A stretch of 64,000 bases of DNA from Rhynchopus euleeides (Eukaryota; Euglenozoa; Diplonemea; Diplonemida; Diplonemidae). Position 1 is the stretch's first letter, and each line of letters opens with the position of its first letter. The DNA lies in NCBI GenBank assembly GCA_963210315.1, contig OY723237.1, forward strand, positions 2,170,001 through 2,234,000, read 5' to 3'. Below, piece by piece: positions 54,870 through 64,000 of the stretch. Made by a program: the position numbers and the translations under genes. The notes below the pieces were generated by a model that was given only the letters and a program-made list of their open reading frames with translations, was not told where the DNA came from and ran no database searches.

Positions 54870-55313
54870 GTGGGTGTGGTGTATAACCTGTGTCACCCCG
54901 GCTCTACGGTACTGCAGTGGCACTTCTCAGTGGCGATGATCCTCGTCATCTGCACCATCACCCCCACTTACGCGCTCTTCATTGCAGCACTGAAAGAGCT
55001 AAAAGAGATGCCGGACGACGGTCAGAATGCTGGGGAACTCAGCCGCAGATGGAAAGGAGAGGCTGGAGACGGTGCGCGAGTGGATTTTGGGGCTGGCGTC
55101 TTTGGAAAATATGCCGGTGTGGGTTCCAAAGCCTTATTCGGTGTGCAAACCGGCAGGCGCAGTGGTCGGTGGACGCTGCAGCAAGTGTTATCAGGAAATG
55201 CCGGCGAGAAGACGCTCCTTCCCAAGCTTGTCACACGCATTTGCTCCCAAATTGAACCGAAGGCATCAGTGCCCACCCAAGACAAGAAAAGGCGGAATGT
55301 TGCGGGCAAGTAG
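54870..55313 (+). pseudogene. ORF inside the TAGGG element
   Basis: The frame reads 147 codons; the track-start codon is GTG, not ATG. It includes one hydrophobic segment (FSVAMILVICTITPTYALFI) and a basic C-terminus (QDKKRRNVAGK). No transposase motif or known family. Possibly a captured exon or a relic of the element's own gene. Confidence 0.28.
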
Positions 55314-56028
55314 GGCGGGACGGGCTCGGAAGGGTGATTCGGGTGAGGGGGCCGGAACCAAACCATGACACTTTTTTGAGCATGGTCACGGATTGGCTCA
55401 GAAGTGGCCAAATACCCCCAAAAACCACCCAGACCGCCCCCAAATACTCCCAGGGGCCGGGGTTTCAGGTTTACTGCAATTTTGTGCGTGTTCCTCGCCT
55501 ATGTGAAAAATCCCGTAAAGTTTACCCCTTAAGGTTTTCCCTAGGGGGGGGGGGGGTGGTGTGCCCGTGCACGGTGGGATCTTGTAAATTTTACATGTAT
55601 AACTACAAGTATATACATGTATTATACATGTATAATACTTGCATGTCAACTATTATACATGTATAATACATGTATATGCCTGAAATATACATGTAAAATA
55701 CATGTATATCAAGTAAAAATACAAGTATAATACTTGCATGTCAACTATTATACTTGTATTTTTACTTGATATACATGTATTTTACTTGTATATTTCAGGC
55801 ATTTACATGTATTTTACATGTATAATACTTGTCATGCAAGTATTATACATGTAAAATACTTGCATGACAAGTAAAATACTTGCATGCAAGTAAAATACAT
55901 GTATTTTACTTGCATGCAAGTATTTTACATGTATAATACTTGCATGACAAGTATTATACATGTAAAATACATGTAAATGCCTGAAATATACATGTAAAAT
56001 ACATGTATATCAAGTAAAAATACAAGTA

Positions 56029-56839
56029 CCGTAAACGGAAAAAGGGTGGACCGTAAAAATGTTCCAAGTTCCCAAAAAAAGGCCAAACGTTCCATCTTTT
56101 TTACGGTCCACTATTTATTGGGACTGCATATGGAAAAGACAATGCGATTTTCGCCCGCGGGCTGGTGGGTTGCGGGGCGCGGACTGCGGCCTCCACGCCG
56201 CAGACTCCCGCACGTAGGCCTCCCGACCTCCCAGCTTTGGACCCTCCCTCCACCACCGCAACCAACACCAGCAAGAGAAGCAAGTCCTCCCTGCGTGTGG
56301 AAAGGGCACGATCACCACCACTCACCTCGAGACTCACCCACCACCACACCTCGAGAAGTGTAGTACCATGCAAGGAGCGTTCCGGTAGAAGTAAAAGTAG
56401 AACCTGATGCACGAGCCCACAAAAGCAGCCACAGTACGGCAGGGCGCGCAGACAGAAGCTGAGACCACCGGGCTCCCTCCAGATGTAAATTCGTGAATCA
56501 GTGCCCGGAAAATTCAGGGAAATCGTACTCCTTTAGTGTAGTACACCCTGCAGTAACTGTGGGAGAACAGTTCCCGGACGATGGTGAGCGCACACTCTGT
56601 GCTGAGGCTCTGTGGTGTTAATCCTGCAGCTTCAGTCGTACGATTTCCTTGGTTCCTTCGCGACTTCGTCACGAAGGAACTCGTAAAAAAAAACCGCCAA
56701 GTCCACTATCCCAACCGTAAAATAGGTGGACCGTAAAAATGTTCCAAGTTCCGGAAAAATCCCATTTGTTCCATCTTTTTTACGGTCCACCTATAGTACG
56801 GTTCACCTTTATTACGGTCCACAATATTTCCGTTTACGG
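56029..56839. mobile_element. Nested element B
   Basis: 811 bp, ends CCGTAAACGG and CCGTTTACGG, flanked by TA (56027-56028 and 56840-56841). Subterminal words GTGGACCGTAAAAATGTTCC and their complement occur on both sides. E1 has the unoccupied sequence (ACAAGTATGATAGTTGACAT near 54248). The interior contains an inverted R-A copy and about 400 bp of C-rich DNA without a recognisable gene. Confidence 0.88.
56520..56691 (-). repeat. Dispersed repeat R-A, inverted copy
   Basis: The complement reads GACGAAGTCGCGAAGGAACC, GAAATCGTACGACTGAAGC and AACTGTTCTCCCACAGTTAC, as in 30761-30952 and 43774-43966. It is nested in element B, itself nested in E2. Confidence 0.75.
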
Positions 56840-56982
56840 TATAATAGTTGACATGCAAGTATTATACTTGTATTTTTACTTGATATACATGTATTTTACA
56901 TGTATATTTCAGGCATATACATGTATTATACATGTATAATAGTTGACATGCAAGTATTATACATGTATAATACATGTATATA

Positions 56983-57327
56983 CCGTATACGTAAATATTA
57001 TGGAACGTAAATATTATGGAACGGGCCCATTTTTGGCCGGTCCGTTCCATAATATTTACGTTCCAAAATATTTACAGGGCCAGTTCGGGACTCGGTGGTG
57101 AGGACGGCTTGCGTCAGGAATCGCGCGAAAAGTGCACGAGTAGGTCCCGTCAGGGACTCTGTACGCCGTCCGATCACCTGGTCCAAGTCCCCGAGTCGCA
57201 GAAAGCCCTGTAAATATTATGGAACGAAAAAAATCTGGAACGCCAACCCACCAGCGTTCCAAAATATTTACGTTCCATAATATTTACGTTCCATAATATT
57301 TACGTTCCAAAATATTTACGTATACGG
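56983..57327. mobile_element. Nested element A, copy 2
   Basis: 345 bp, about 98% identical by eye to 53632-53977, flanked by TA (56981-56982 and 57328-57329). Removing it with one TA gives TACATGTATATACTTGTAG, exactly the E1 sequence near 54349. Confidence 0.92.
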
Positions 57328-57471
57328 TACTTGTAGTTATACATGTAAAATTTACAAGATCCCACCGTGTGTGTGGTGGTGTGAGTAGTGTGTAGGTCGT
57401 AGTCGGTCGTAGGGGCTCGTTCTCTTGATCTTCTGAAACCCATCCGGTGTGCAATAAAAGAGACGCTTTAA

Positions 57472-58526
57472 CCCTTTCCCGACTAACCACGCATATATGC
57501 GTGGTTAATGCAAAAAAATTGGGGTTGGGAGGTAAGTTCCTTAGAATGTCACCTTTTTGAAGATTTCTTTTTATGGTGAAAAGGGCTGGTGAAAAATATT
57601 CCACGAACATGCGTGTTTGGACATGTTGGTTTACAGAATTCATGTTCCCACCGGAGGGGAAAACACGAAAATCCGAGAATTCTGGTTTTTGGCCATTTTT
57701 TGGGAAAACGAGAAAAAAATGTCAAGACCAAGTAACATGTTGCGAACTTGAACTTTTTGATCGATTTTTTCTTCCTGGAATTGTTCTGGGCTGAATCTGT
57801 CCGAAAATCGCCGCTTCGCACGGATTCGTGAGGCTGAAAGTGGCCCGGTGGGGGTGACGACACCCAGACCCCATGACCAGGAATGCTAATTAACCAGGGA
57901 CTTGGCTTTCGCGTTTGTCAAGGGAGGGAAATATTTTTGTTCAACAACTCTGGCAGTCTCGAACATGGCACGAACAGCGCATTTCACGACAACAATTTTT
58001 TTGAAAAAAGACGTTGTTCCGTCCCACTGGACGGCAGAGGTCAAGTTGGCCCCCCCCACCCACACCGACCACCCACCTATATAGGCCCCTATATAGCCTG
58101 CATATACGTACCCTGGAAAACCCTCGAAAATATTTGGTTTTTGCGATCAGCAGTAACATGCTTTGAACTCCACCATTTGGCGATTGTTTGGCCACCGAGA
58201 GTAGGGTTTTGACAACTGTGCTCGAGAAAGCAACAGTAGGCCCTGAGTGGGTTCCAGATACCCAATACATTTTGGTTGCCAAGGCCACACGCGATTTTTT
58301 CAGGATTTCAGGGTGTTTTCACGGTGTGCACTTTGTCACTGCCGGGAAAATGGAAAAAGTAATTTTCCGGGGACTTTGTTTGGTTGTCTTGAATATAATT
58401 GCGACAACCGATTTCACCATCAAAAGAAATCTTGAAAAACACCAAAATCCGTCCAACTTACTCACGATCGCGGTGTGAAACCCGAAATCTCGAAAATTAA
58501 TTAACCACCCCGTGGTCGGAAAAGGG
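57472..58526. mobile_element. piggyBac-like non-autonomous element
   Basis: 1055 bp flanked by TTAA (57468-57471 and 58527-58530). Ends are CCCTTTCCCGACTAACCACG and CCACCCCGTGGTCGGAAAAGGG, inverted and imperfect. Subterminal inverted sequence continues inward: TTTCTTTTTATGGTGAAA near 57564 against TTTCACCATCAAAAGAAA near 58411. The TTAA target and CCCTTT ends are the piggyBac hallmark. An additional palindrome CCACGCATATATGCGTGG lies just inside the left end. No ORF resembles the transposase. Confidence 0.8.
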
Positions 58527-58530
58527 TTAA

Positions 58531-59142
58531 GCATTTGTGGTGCGTCGTTTTGTGAACAGGTTGCCCAACGTACAGCACAGAGGTTCGTGTCTGCAGGGTA
58601 TAGCGGGTGTGCGATGCAACACATCACACTCAGGGAGGCGGGGTCCTTTGGTGTGAGCCACCTCAGTCTCCTGGTCTCCAGCAAGCAAACCTGTTGGCAG
58701 CGCATGGTTTCACCCATCCCCGCGCAGGGGGAACAAACAAAGCGCCGTCGCTCTGACGACGAAGCAGGTGCTTTTGAAGTTTAAGCCACGGCGAGTCTTG
58801 CCCGACAAATCGCAATGCTGATCGGGAACCCCCCTCCCCCTGAACTGGCATGCACTTTCTGATGTGGCACAAAGGGTGGCACAGGACACACAGAACCCCC
58901 CTGATCACAATGCAGTGCCTATTTCGTGGGTGCAGCACCGGACCCCCCTCCCCCTCAGCAAGACTTCAACCGAACTGTAATCCAGAAAGAAACGGTCTGA
59001 CCCACACCACCCACATCACCCACACCACAGCAGATGCGGCAGCCCTCTGCTGCCGCCTGCACACAGGCGCCTTCCCGGTGAGGCTGGGCGTTGCCCGGCG
59101 CAACGCGCTTGTTGCATCCGGCACACCCTCGTGGTCAGGGTG
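58531..59142. other. 5' flank of Ulp1-like gene
   Basis: No separate gene recognised. CTGCCGCCTGCACACAG (about 59056-59072) could be an acceptor of an upstream intron, so the peptidase gene may begin with an earlier exon in this stretch. Confidence 0.4.
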
Positions 59143-60441
59143 ATGGGTGGGGTGTCGCACGGATGGGCCGGGATCGACGATGACCGACGGCACCGCGAGT
59201 CTGCTGGGCTTGCGGGCATCCTGCCACCGGGTGCTCCCGGCGTGCCGCAGGCACGGTGTGCGCAGATACGCAAGCAGGGCGTGCATGGTGCTGGGCGAAT
59301 AGACGACACGCCGCTGCATGCCACCCCCGAGGCGATGCTGCTGTGCCTGGTGCGGCGGCTGATCCGCCCAGAGGTGGAGCGGCAGGTGCCGCCGCTGCGG
59401 GAGGTGCTGCAGCACACGTCGTATGAGACAGGCCGGAAGCTGGCGGAAGACACGCCTGTGGGCACGCGGGTGCGCTCAGGGGCCCTGCATCAGTCGGATA
59501 GCGCAGTGGTGGATGGCGTGTGGTCGTCCCTCGACCAGGCGCACTTCAAGGAGCACGGGTGGTATGACTCAGCCCCCTTGTGTGAGGCGGGCGGGATCAA
59601 GCTGACGCGGAAGGACCTGTGCTCCCTGGCGCAGCGGACGTGGCTCAACGACGAGGTTGTCAATGCATACTGCGGGATGCTGTGCCACCGCGCGTCACAG
59701 GTCCCCGACTACCCATCGGTGCATGCACTGAGCTCGCACTGGTTCACGAGGCTCGCAGGGACAACAGCAGCTTCTTACAACTACGCGTCTGTGAAGCGGT
59801 GGACCCGGAAAATAGACGTCTTCTCGTTTGACCGGGTGCTGATCCCAATCAACTGGTCAGCCAACCACTGGACTCTGGCAGTGGTATACAACAGGTATGG
59901 ATGCTGGCGCGTTCTGCAGTCTACTGGCAGCGTGTTGCGTGATGAAGGAAGGAAGGAACGCGCCTGCTGCTCTAACAAGCATTCAGTGTTTCGCCACTTT
60001 CGACGGTGTCAGAGAATGCCTCGATGCACCCCGGAGTGCGAGAGCACCCTTCAGGATGCCAGGCCAAGGTCCACCCACCGTAACACCCTCAGGGAGTACA
60101 AGATAGTGTTCTACGACTCGCTGGGGTCGCGCTCTGCTGGAGAGCTGGTGCTCGGCGTGGTGTCGCGGTGGTTGCGAGACGAGCGAAAAGAGCGGCAAGG
60201 CATCGATGCGCCTGTTGAGTATGCCACACGCACCCTGGCCTGCCTGGGGGGCGATGCATGACGTGGGGCCCACCCACCTGCAGTGATGTGTGACAGCGGC
60301 CTCCAGGGTCTGACCCAGGTCCTCGTGATTTCGTGTTCACGCGACCCACACTGCTCACTTCACACGATGCACACAACAGGATGCAGCAGTTCCCTGGAGG
60401 CGATACGGCGGTGCCGCAGCAGCACAACGCGCATGACTGCG
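59143..60441 (+). CDS. Ulp1/SENP-type cysteine peptidase (C48), partial
   Basis: Likely processes or removes SUMO-like modifiers. Exons 59143-59894, 60093-60218 and 60380-60441 give 313 complete codons; the 3' end is not resolved. The domain starts at LTRKDLCSLAQRTWLNDEVV (family consensus: substrate-binding WLND), followed by AVKRWT-like YASVKRWTRKIDVFSFD. The catalytic residues are H242 (ANHWTLAVV), D259 (FYDSLG), the VPQQ glutamine and C313 (HDCG). The last two occur only after splicing. Unspliced, the first intron is in frame and the second leads to a stop at 60261. GTATGG follows DCG, so another intron probably starts at 60442, but no convincing next exon was found. The N-terminus before about residue 130 is not recognised; ATG 59143 is the first in frame. 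Confidence 0.82.
59895..60092 (+). other. Intron 1 of Ulp1-like gene (198 bp, in frame)
   Basis: Donor GTATGG after TACAACAG; acceptor CCGTAACACCCTCAG. It has 66 codons without a stop, so read-through adds a Cys/Arg-rich insert that splits the fold between the catalytic His and Asp. Confidence 0.82.
60219..60379 (+). other. Intron 2 of Ulp1-like gene (161 bp)
   Basis: Donor GTATGC after CCTGTTGA; acceptor GATGCACACAACAG. Splicing brings in VPQQHNAHDCG. Confidence 0.82.
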
Positions 60442-62194
60442 GTATGGCCCACAGCAAGTCACCCATCGACTGCCGCCCAACAAACCCAGCTGGGCGTCCG
60501 ACACATGGCAGCATGCTGTCACGGGTCACGGTTATGAGCGTCGCCTCTCTGCGGCAGTGAGGGGGTGGACGTTGTACTGCTTTTTGCTCCCTCCCCAACC
60601 CCACCGGTGGTGAGGTGGCACCACATCGGGTAGAGATGCTCTGCCGGGGAGGGGGCGAAGCACGTCGGCGAAACCGGTGACCCGCCTTGTTGGGAGATAC
60701 CCCCCAGGAGTGCAACACTGGTGGGTGGGGCGGGTGGTTCAGCCCGTTCATTGCTGACACGCCTTGGCGTCTATGCATAACCCACACGCGTGCACATGTG
60801 CGTCGTTCCGTGTCTTCTTTTTCCTTTTTACCCCCCTGCGTGGCTCCGCTCAGGACACCCTGAGTTCCAAAGAAGCTGGTTCACGCTGAAGAGTTCGGCC
60901 AGTGGAGGGAGTACGTGATCACGAACGAAACTGGGGCCACGTAGGGGGAAAGGGGTGTCGAGAAAGGTTGCGCTAGCCAGACACCGCCTTAAAACTGGTT
61001 TCAACAACGCATACACATACACATGATCCGCGCAGGATCTCCCCACACAAAACGTGGTCACCACACATACACATACACATACAGGTGTGTTTGCTTGCGG
61101 ATTTGCAAACAGTATTTCCGCCGGACGCCCTCTGGGCATGGCGCAGGAGCATGCAACGGTATGAAGCTGCAGCGCATGTCCTGTCCTCTGCAACATACCC
61201 AGGCAGCCCAGTGTGTTTGAACCACCCCCATCACCACCACAGCATATCCGACAACGCATGGTGCTCGAACTGCTCGAAGGGCGTGTGCCCGTGCCGCTGT
61301 GAGGCGGAAATCTGCCAGGATTATATATTTTTGGCTGGAAAAAAATTATCCGATCGCTTCCAACCGCGAAGACACACCACATACCCACCCACACCCACCC
61401 CCATATATTTAGAACTGCAGCCCCTCCCACCCCCTCCGTTCTGAGTGGGGCAGAGGGCTGAGTCGGCCCCGCCACTCTGTCAGCTCACCCCCGGTGCCTG
61501 TGCCTTGTGGTCACGATGCAGGCTCAGGCTCTGCCCGAGGACCCAATGCGCGCGGCGCTCGATTGGAAAGCTGCTTTTAGAGGATATCATAAGAAGAGGC
61601 TAAAAACGCGCCCTGCGTTTGTACGGCTAGCTTGTGGAATAGAAACAAATCAAACGATGGCGGGTTGTGTGTTTCTGTGATGTGTGTGCATGCTGGTGGG
61701 GCTCGATGCTACCTCCACTGAACAGAAAGGTTGCCGTGTGGGTGTGGGTGTCCCACCCGGCATTGAGGATCGCATCAAGAGGGAGATGCTGTGCTCGGTG
61801 TATTCTGTTCGACACTGCTGCAGAGAGTCTCTGAGGCGGTTCACCTCATCATGTGTGGGTGGGTGGGTGTGAAATCCCCCTCGAGGCGGTGGAGGCCGAC
61901 ACCATAGTCACCATTCAGAGCTTGGCTTGTTGCAGGAAAACCACGTGTGGTGTGCACAATGAAGGAGACCCTCACACCCTCAATCAGCTGACGAAGGAGG
62001 CGGAGGGTGTGTGAAATACGGTGGGGGTTGCTGGAGTGCGGCTTCTGCAGCACCCGCCCGCCCCACCCTGCAACAGCGCGGTGCAAACCTGAAGGTGGAG
62101 AGCAGCCGAAAGCACGTTTCGTCGAGAGCGGGAACACACGGGTGGCGTGTTCCGCAATGGCAGGGGGGCGAGGCAGGCAGCCCCCCCAGTGATG
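60442..62194. other. Spacer, may hold last Ulp1 exon
   Basis: Candidate acceptors such as CCCCCCAG (60708) and CCGCTCAG (60854) give no family-like continuation. At about 60980-60995 the complement of AGTTTTAAGGCGGTGTC matches the start of array unit A. TACACA repeats lie at 61010-61082. Confidence 0.45.
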
Positions 62195-62300
62195 TGTGCC
62201 TTGATTTTTTTGGATTTTTTTGGGTTTGATTTTTTTGGATTTTTTTGATTTTTTTGGGTGTGTTTTCAGTGATTTTTTTGACTTTTTTGACCCCCTTTGG
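62195..62300. repeat. T-rich GATTTTTTTG repeat
   Basis: Irregular tandem copies of GATTTTTTTGG. A shorter block lies at 62766-62808. The Lys-rich minus-strand frame across it (PKKSKKSKKIKPKK) is a by-product of the repeat. Confidence 0.8.
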
Positions 62301-63050
62301 GGTTTTTGCTTGGCTGAGAACACTCATCCACCCAAACATGTTAACAAACACCCCCACTCTGAGATGCCTGGGCGCAAGGCTTGCTGGTCGCACGCGGAGA
62401 CACCGACACGGAGCAAGGGAGAGGGATCATCCCTCAATCATCCCTCCTGTGTTTGTATGGGTACCCCCTGTTTTGTACAGTGGCAAGAATCTGACTTGCG
62501 AGGGCACTTCCTGAGCTTGCCTCATAGGGGGTAGTGCCCTGGTTTTCCTTTCCCAGGAGATGTCAGAAATATGCGGGCTTTCGCCGAACTACAGATTTTC
62601 GCTGTTAGCCCTTTGGGGTTTTCCCGAAAATCCCGAAAATCCCGCCCCAGGTCCCTCTCATGGGTCCACCGACGGACAGAGTCTATATTATCGTGTTGTG
62701 TGCAGGAGGCAGGGGTGGGATAGTGGGTGGGCAGCTCGCTCACCCCCACACATACACGGGGGATTGACTTTTATGGATTTTTATGGATTTTTTTTGGATT
62801 TTTTTGAACCGGGCTCAGGAAACCCTGATTTATAACATCACTGAGCCCCCCCCCCCCCCCCCCACCCTCTCTCCCGGTGACTACAAAAAGGACTAACATT
62901 GCAAGAAGGTGCTGGGTGATTTACTTTTCCATTCACTCTCGACGATCAAACCCCCCCCCCCCACCCTCTCGTCAGACACAACCTGCATAACGAGTGAAGG
63001 GTGATCATTCTTGTGCTCCCTTCAATTTCGATTTCACTACCCCCCCCCCC
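62301..63050. other. Spacer without recognisable gene
   Basis: C runs at 62845-62862, 62950-62963 and 63040-63051. CACTCTCGACGATCAAACCC (62932) resembles 21715. No gene. Confidence 0.45.
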
Positions 63051-63943
63051 CTAGGGCAGTGATTAAAAATTCGTGTTATTCGAATACGAATATTATTCGA
63101 ATAATTTCTCGAAAAATTTTCGCCACGAATAATTCGCGAATTATTCGTGGGGTTTTACTGGGGTTTCTCTACTAGGAATAGGGACCTACTGCCCACACTC
63201 GGGTCGTGGGCGCAGCCCACGACCCCAGTGTGCCCTGAGGGGACGTGCAATCACTACATTGTGATGATGCGACGCCGAGAATCATCATCTGCAGTGCCTG
63301 GAGGAGTACGCTGCACCGTGCATTGAAGACAACAAGCGCTAAGGGGAGTGGGCACCGTCGCGCTGGTGGGACCATTATGGTGCCAGGCGGCCGCTGTTGC
63401 ACTACGGGGCTGTACCTGATGGGGAAATCGTCATCCGCGATCCCTACCGAACTTGCGTGGAGGGAGCGGAGCCACCTGGGTCACTCAAAGGTGGAAGCAC
63501 TACCCCGGTGCCCGAACCTGGGATACATTGTGCGTGCTTTATGCTGTTCCTGTTGTGCAGTTGGTGACTGGCAGGATAGCAACTGCCTCCTTCAAGATCC
63601 CTGTGGCGGAGACCTCCACGCGTGAGTGAGGTGCTGCCGATGCAAAGGGATCACCACACCTGTGTGCCGTACGGTCAGACATACGTGTGATGATTCATGA
63701 GGAAAGCAAAGCCTGAGGCGCTCTGCGGCGCTTTCCCTCGGTTTGCACTGGAATACACGTGGTCTGACGCCTCTGCCCCTACACAAACCCACAGAAACTT
63801 CACGAATAATGACCGAATAACACATGGCCATTTATTCGCGAATAATGCCATTATTCGTATTCGAATACGAATATTATTCGAATATGTAACTCTGAAAATC
63901 GGAGATCACGAATTATTCGCGAATAGTATCTTCACTGCCCTAG
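63051..63943. mobile_element. hAT-like non-autonomous element
   Basis: 893 bp with 12-bp inverted ends CTAGGGCAGTGA and TCACTGCCCTAG. Subterminal regions are packed with ATTCGAATACGAATATTATT and related TTCGAATA words in both orientations (63075-63150 and 63800-63925). The CAGTGA-type end and subterminal repeats resemble hAT elements. The flanks are C on the left and G on the right, so no 8-bp duplication is visible. The interior ORFs carry no recognised domain. Confidence 0.75.
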
Positions 63944-64000
63944 GGGGGGTCAAATGGGGGTGACAAACACGATTTTTCAAAAAACCGGCGCAGAGGCCCC

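Larger units (their letters stand above)
53392..55543. mobile_element. Inverted-repeat element with TAGGG ends, split by a nested insertion
   Basis: The left arm is 53392-53406 plus 54404-54615; the right arm is about 55320-55543. Matching words include TAGGGA, CTTAAGG, ACTTTACG-GATTTTTC, CATAGGC and AAAAAAGTGTCATGGTTTGG. G runs lie outside both ends. A 995-bp element (53407-54401) has inserted into the left arm. The right arm preserves the unoccupied sequence CCTTAAGGGG, against TCTTAA-insert-AAGGTA on the left. The interior (54615-55320) contains an ORF of unknown function. Confidence 0.78.
55570..57369. mobile_element. Palindromic AT-rich element E2 (CACGGTGG ends)
   Basis: 1800 bp. It has the same terminal sequence as E1 and the same palindromic body, and is flanked by TG (55568-55569 and 57370-57371). 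It carries two insertions: element B (56029-56839) and element A copy 2 (56983-57327). With these removed it is about the size of E1's backbone. Confidence 0.9.

Noticed and set aside
60700..60900. Next Ulp1 exon after acceptors at 60708 or 60854
   Set aside because: Neither continuation gives the hydrophobic segment expected after DCG, so the exon is left unassigned.
62195..62300. Lys-rich minus-strand protein
   Set aside because: By-product of the GATTTTTTTG repeat; no start or flanking coding signature.

Overview
The window comes from a nuclear genome of a GC-rich, repeat-laden unicellular eukaryote. Evidence: eukaryote-type genes (GlnRS, GAF-GAF cyclic-nucleotide phosphodiesterase, MAPKKK-like kinase, CDF metal transporter, Ulp1-type peptidase), five well-supported GT-AG introns whose donors all read GTATGC or GTATGG, very large non-coding spacers, no bacterial-style operons, and tens of C/G homopolymers. 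All ten confidently called genes lie on the + strand, and several start a few bases after a pyrimidine tract plus AG. Co-directional genes and these AGs would fit a spliced-leader organism such as a euglenozoan or dinoflagellate, and the myristoylatable GAF-GAF-PDE recalls kinetoplastid PDEB. No spliced-leader gene was recognised, so the lineage stays open.

Layout. 0-10 kb: a TIR mini-element, a weak hypothetical ORF, a decayed minus-strand gene and dispersed repeat families. 10.3-12.9 kb: glutaminyl-tRNA synthetase (2 exons). 14.9-19.0 kb: phosphodiesterase (3 exons). 19.1-21.4 kb: tandem array of two unit types (A-B-A-A-B-A); unit A holds a strongly structured putative RNA. 23.5-25.9 kb: inverted-repeat transposon with a broken gene and a nested mini-element. 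26-28 kb: satellite in both orientations. 28.6-37.7 kb: the most gene-dense part (DusA-type dihydrouridine synthase, DUF4116-repeat protein, protein kinase, CDF transporter). 37.7-47.4 kb: repeats and one small membrane-protein gene. 47.4-53.3 kb: SR-rich protein, a 1.3-kb inverted-repeat element, and an ankyrin-repeat gene with a frameshift. 53.4-58.5 kb: a nest of TIR elements within TIR elements built on an AT-rich palindromic satellite, then a piggyBac-like element. 59.1-60.4 kb: Ulp1/SENP-like peptidase. 63.0-63.9 kb: hAT-like non-autonomous element.

The protein genes are mostly housekeeping or signalling and show no shared pathway. The novelty is in the non-coding DNA: (i) four unlike element types sharing the terminal octamer CACGGTGG and flanked by 2-bp duplications of differing sequence; (ii) two related composite elements that serve as empty sites for each other and so prove the insertion of smaller nested elements; (iii) the tandem array with a cloverleaf-like RNA fold. 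No intact transposase was found, so every element here looks non-autonomous.
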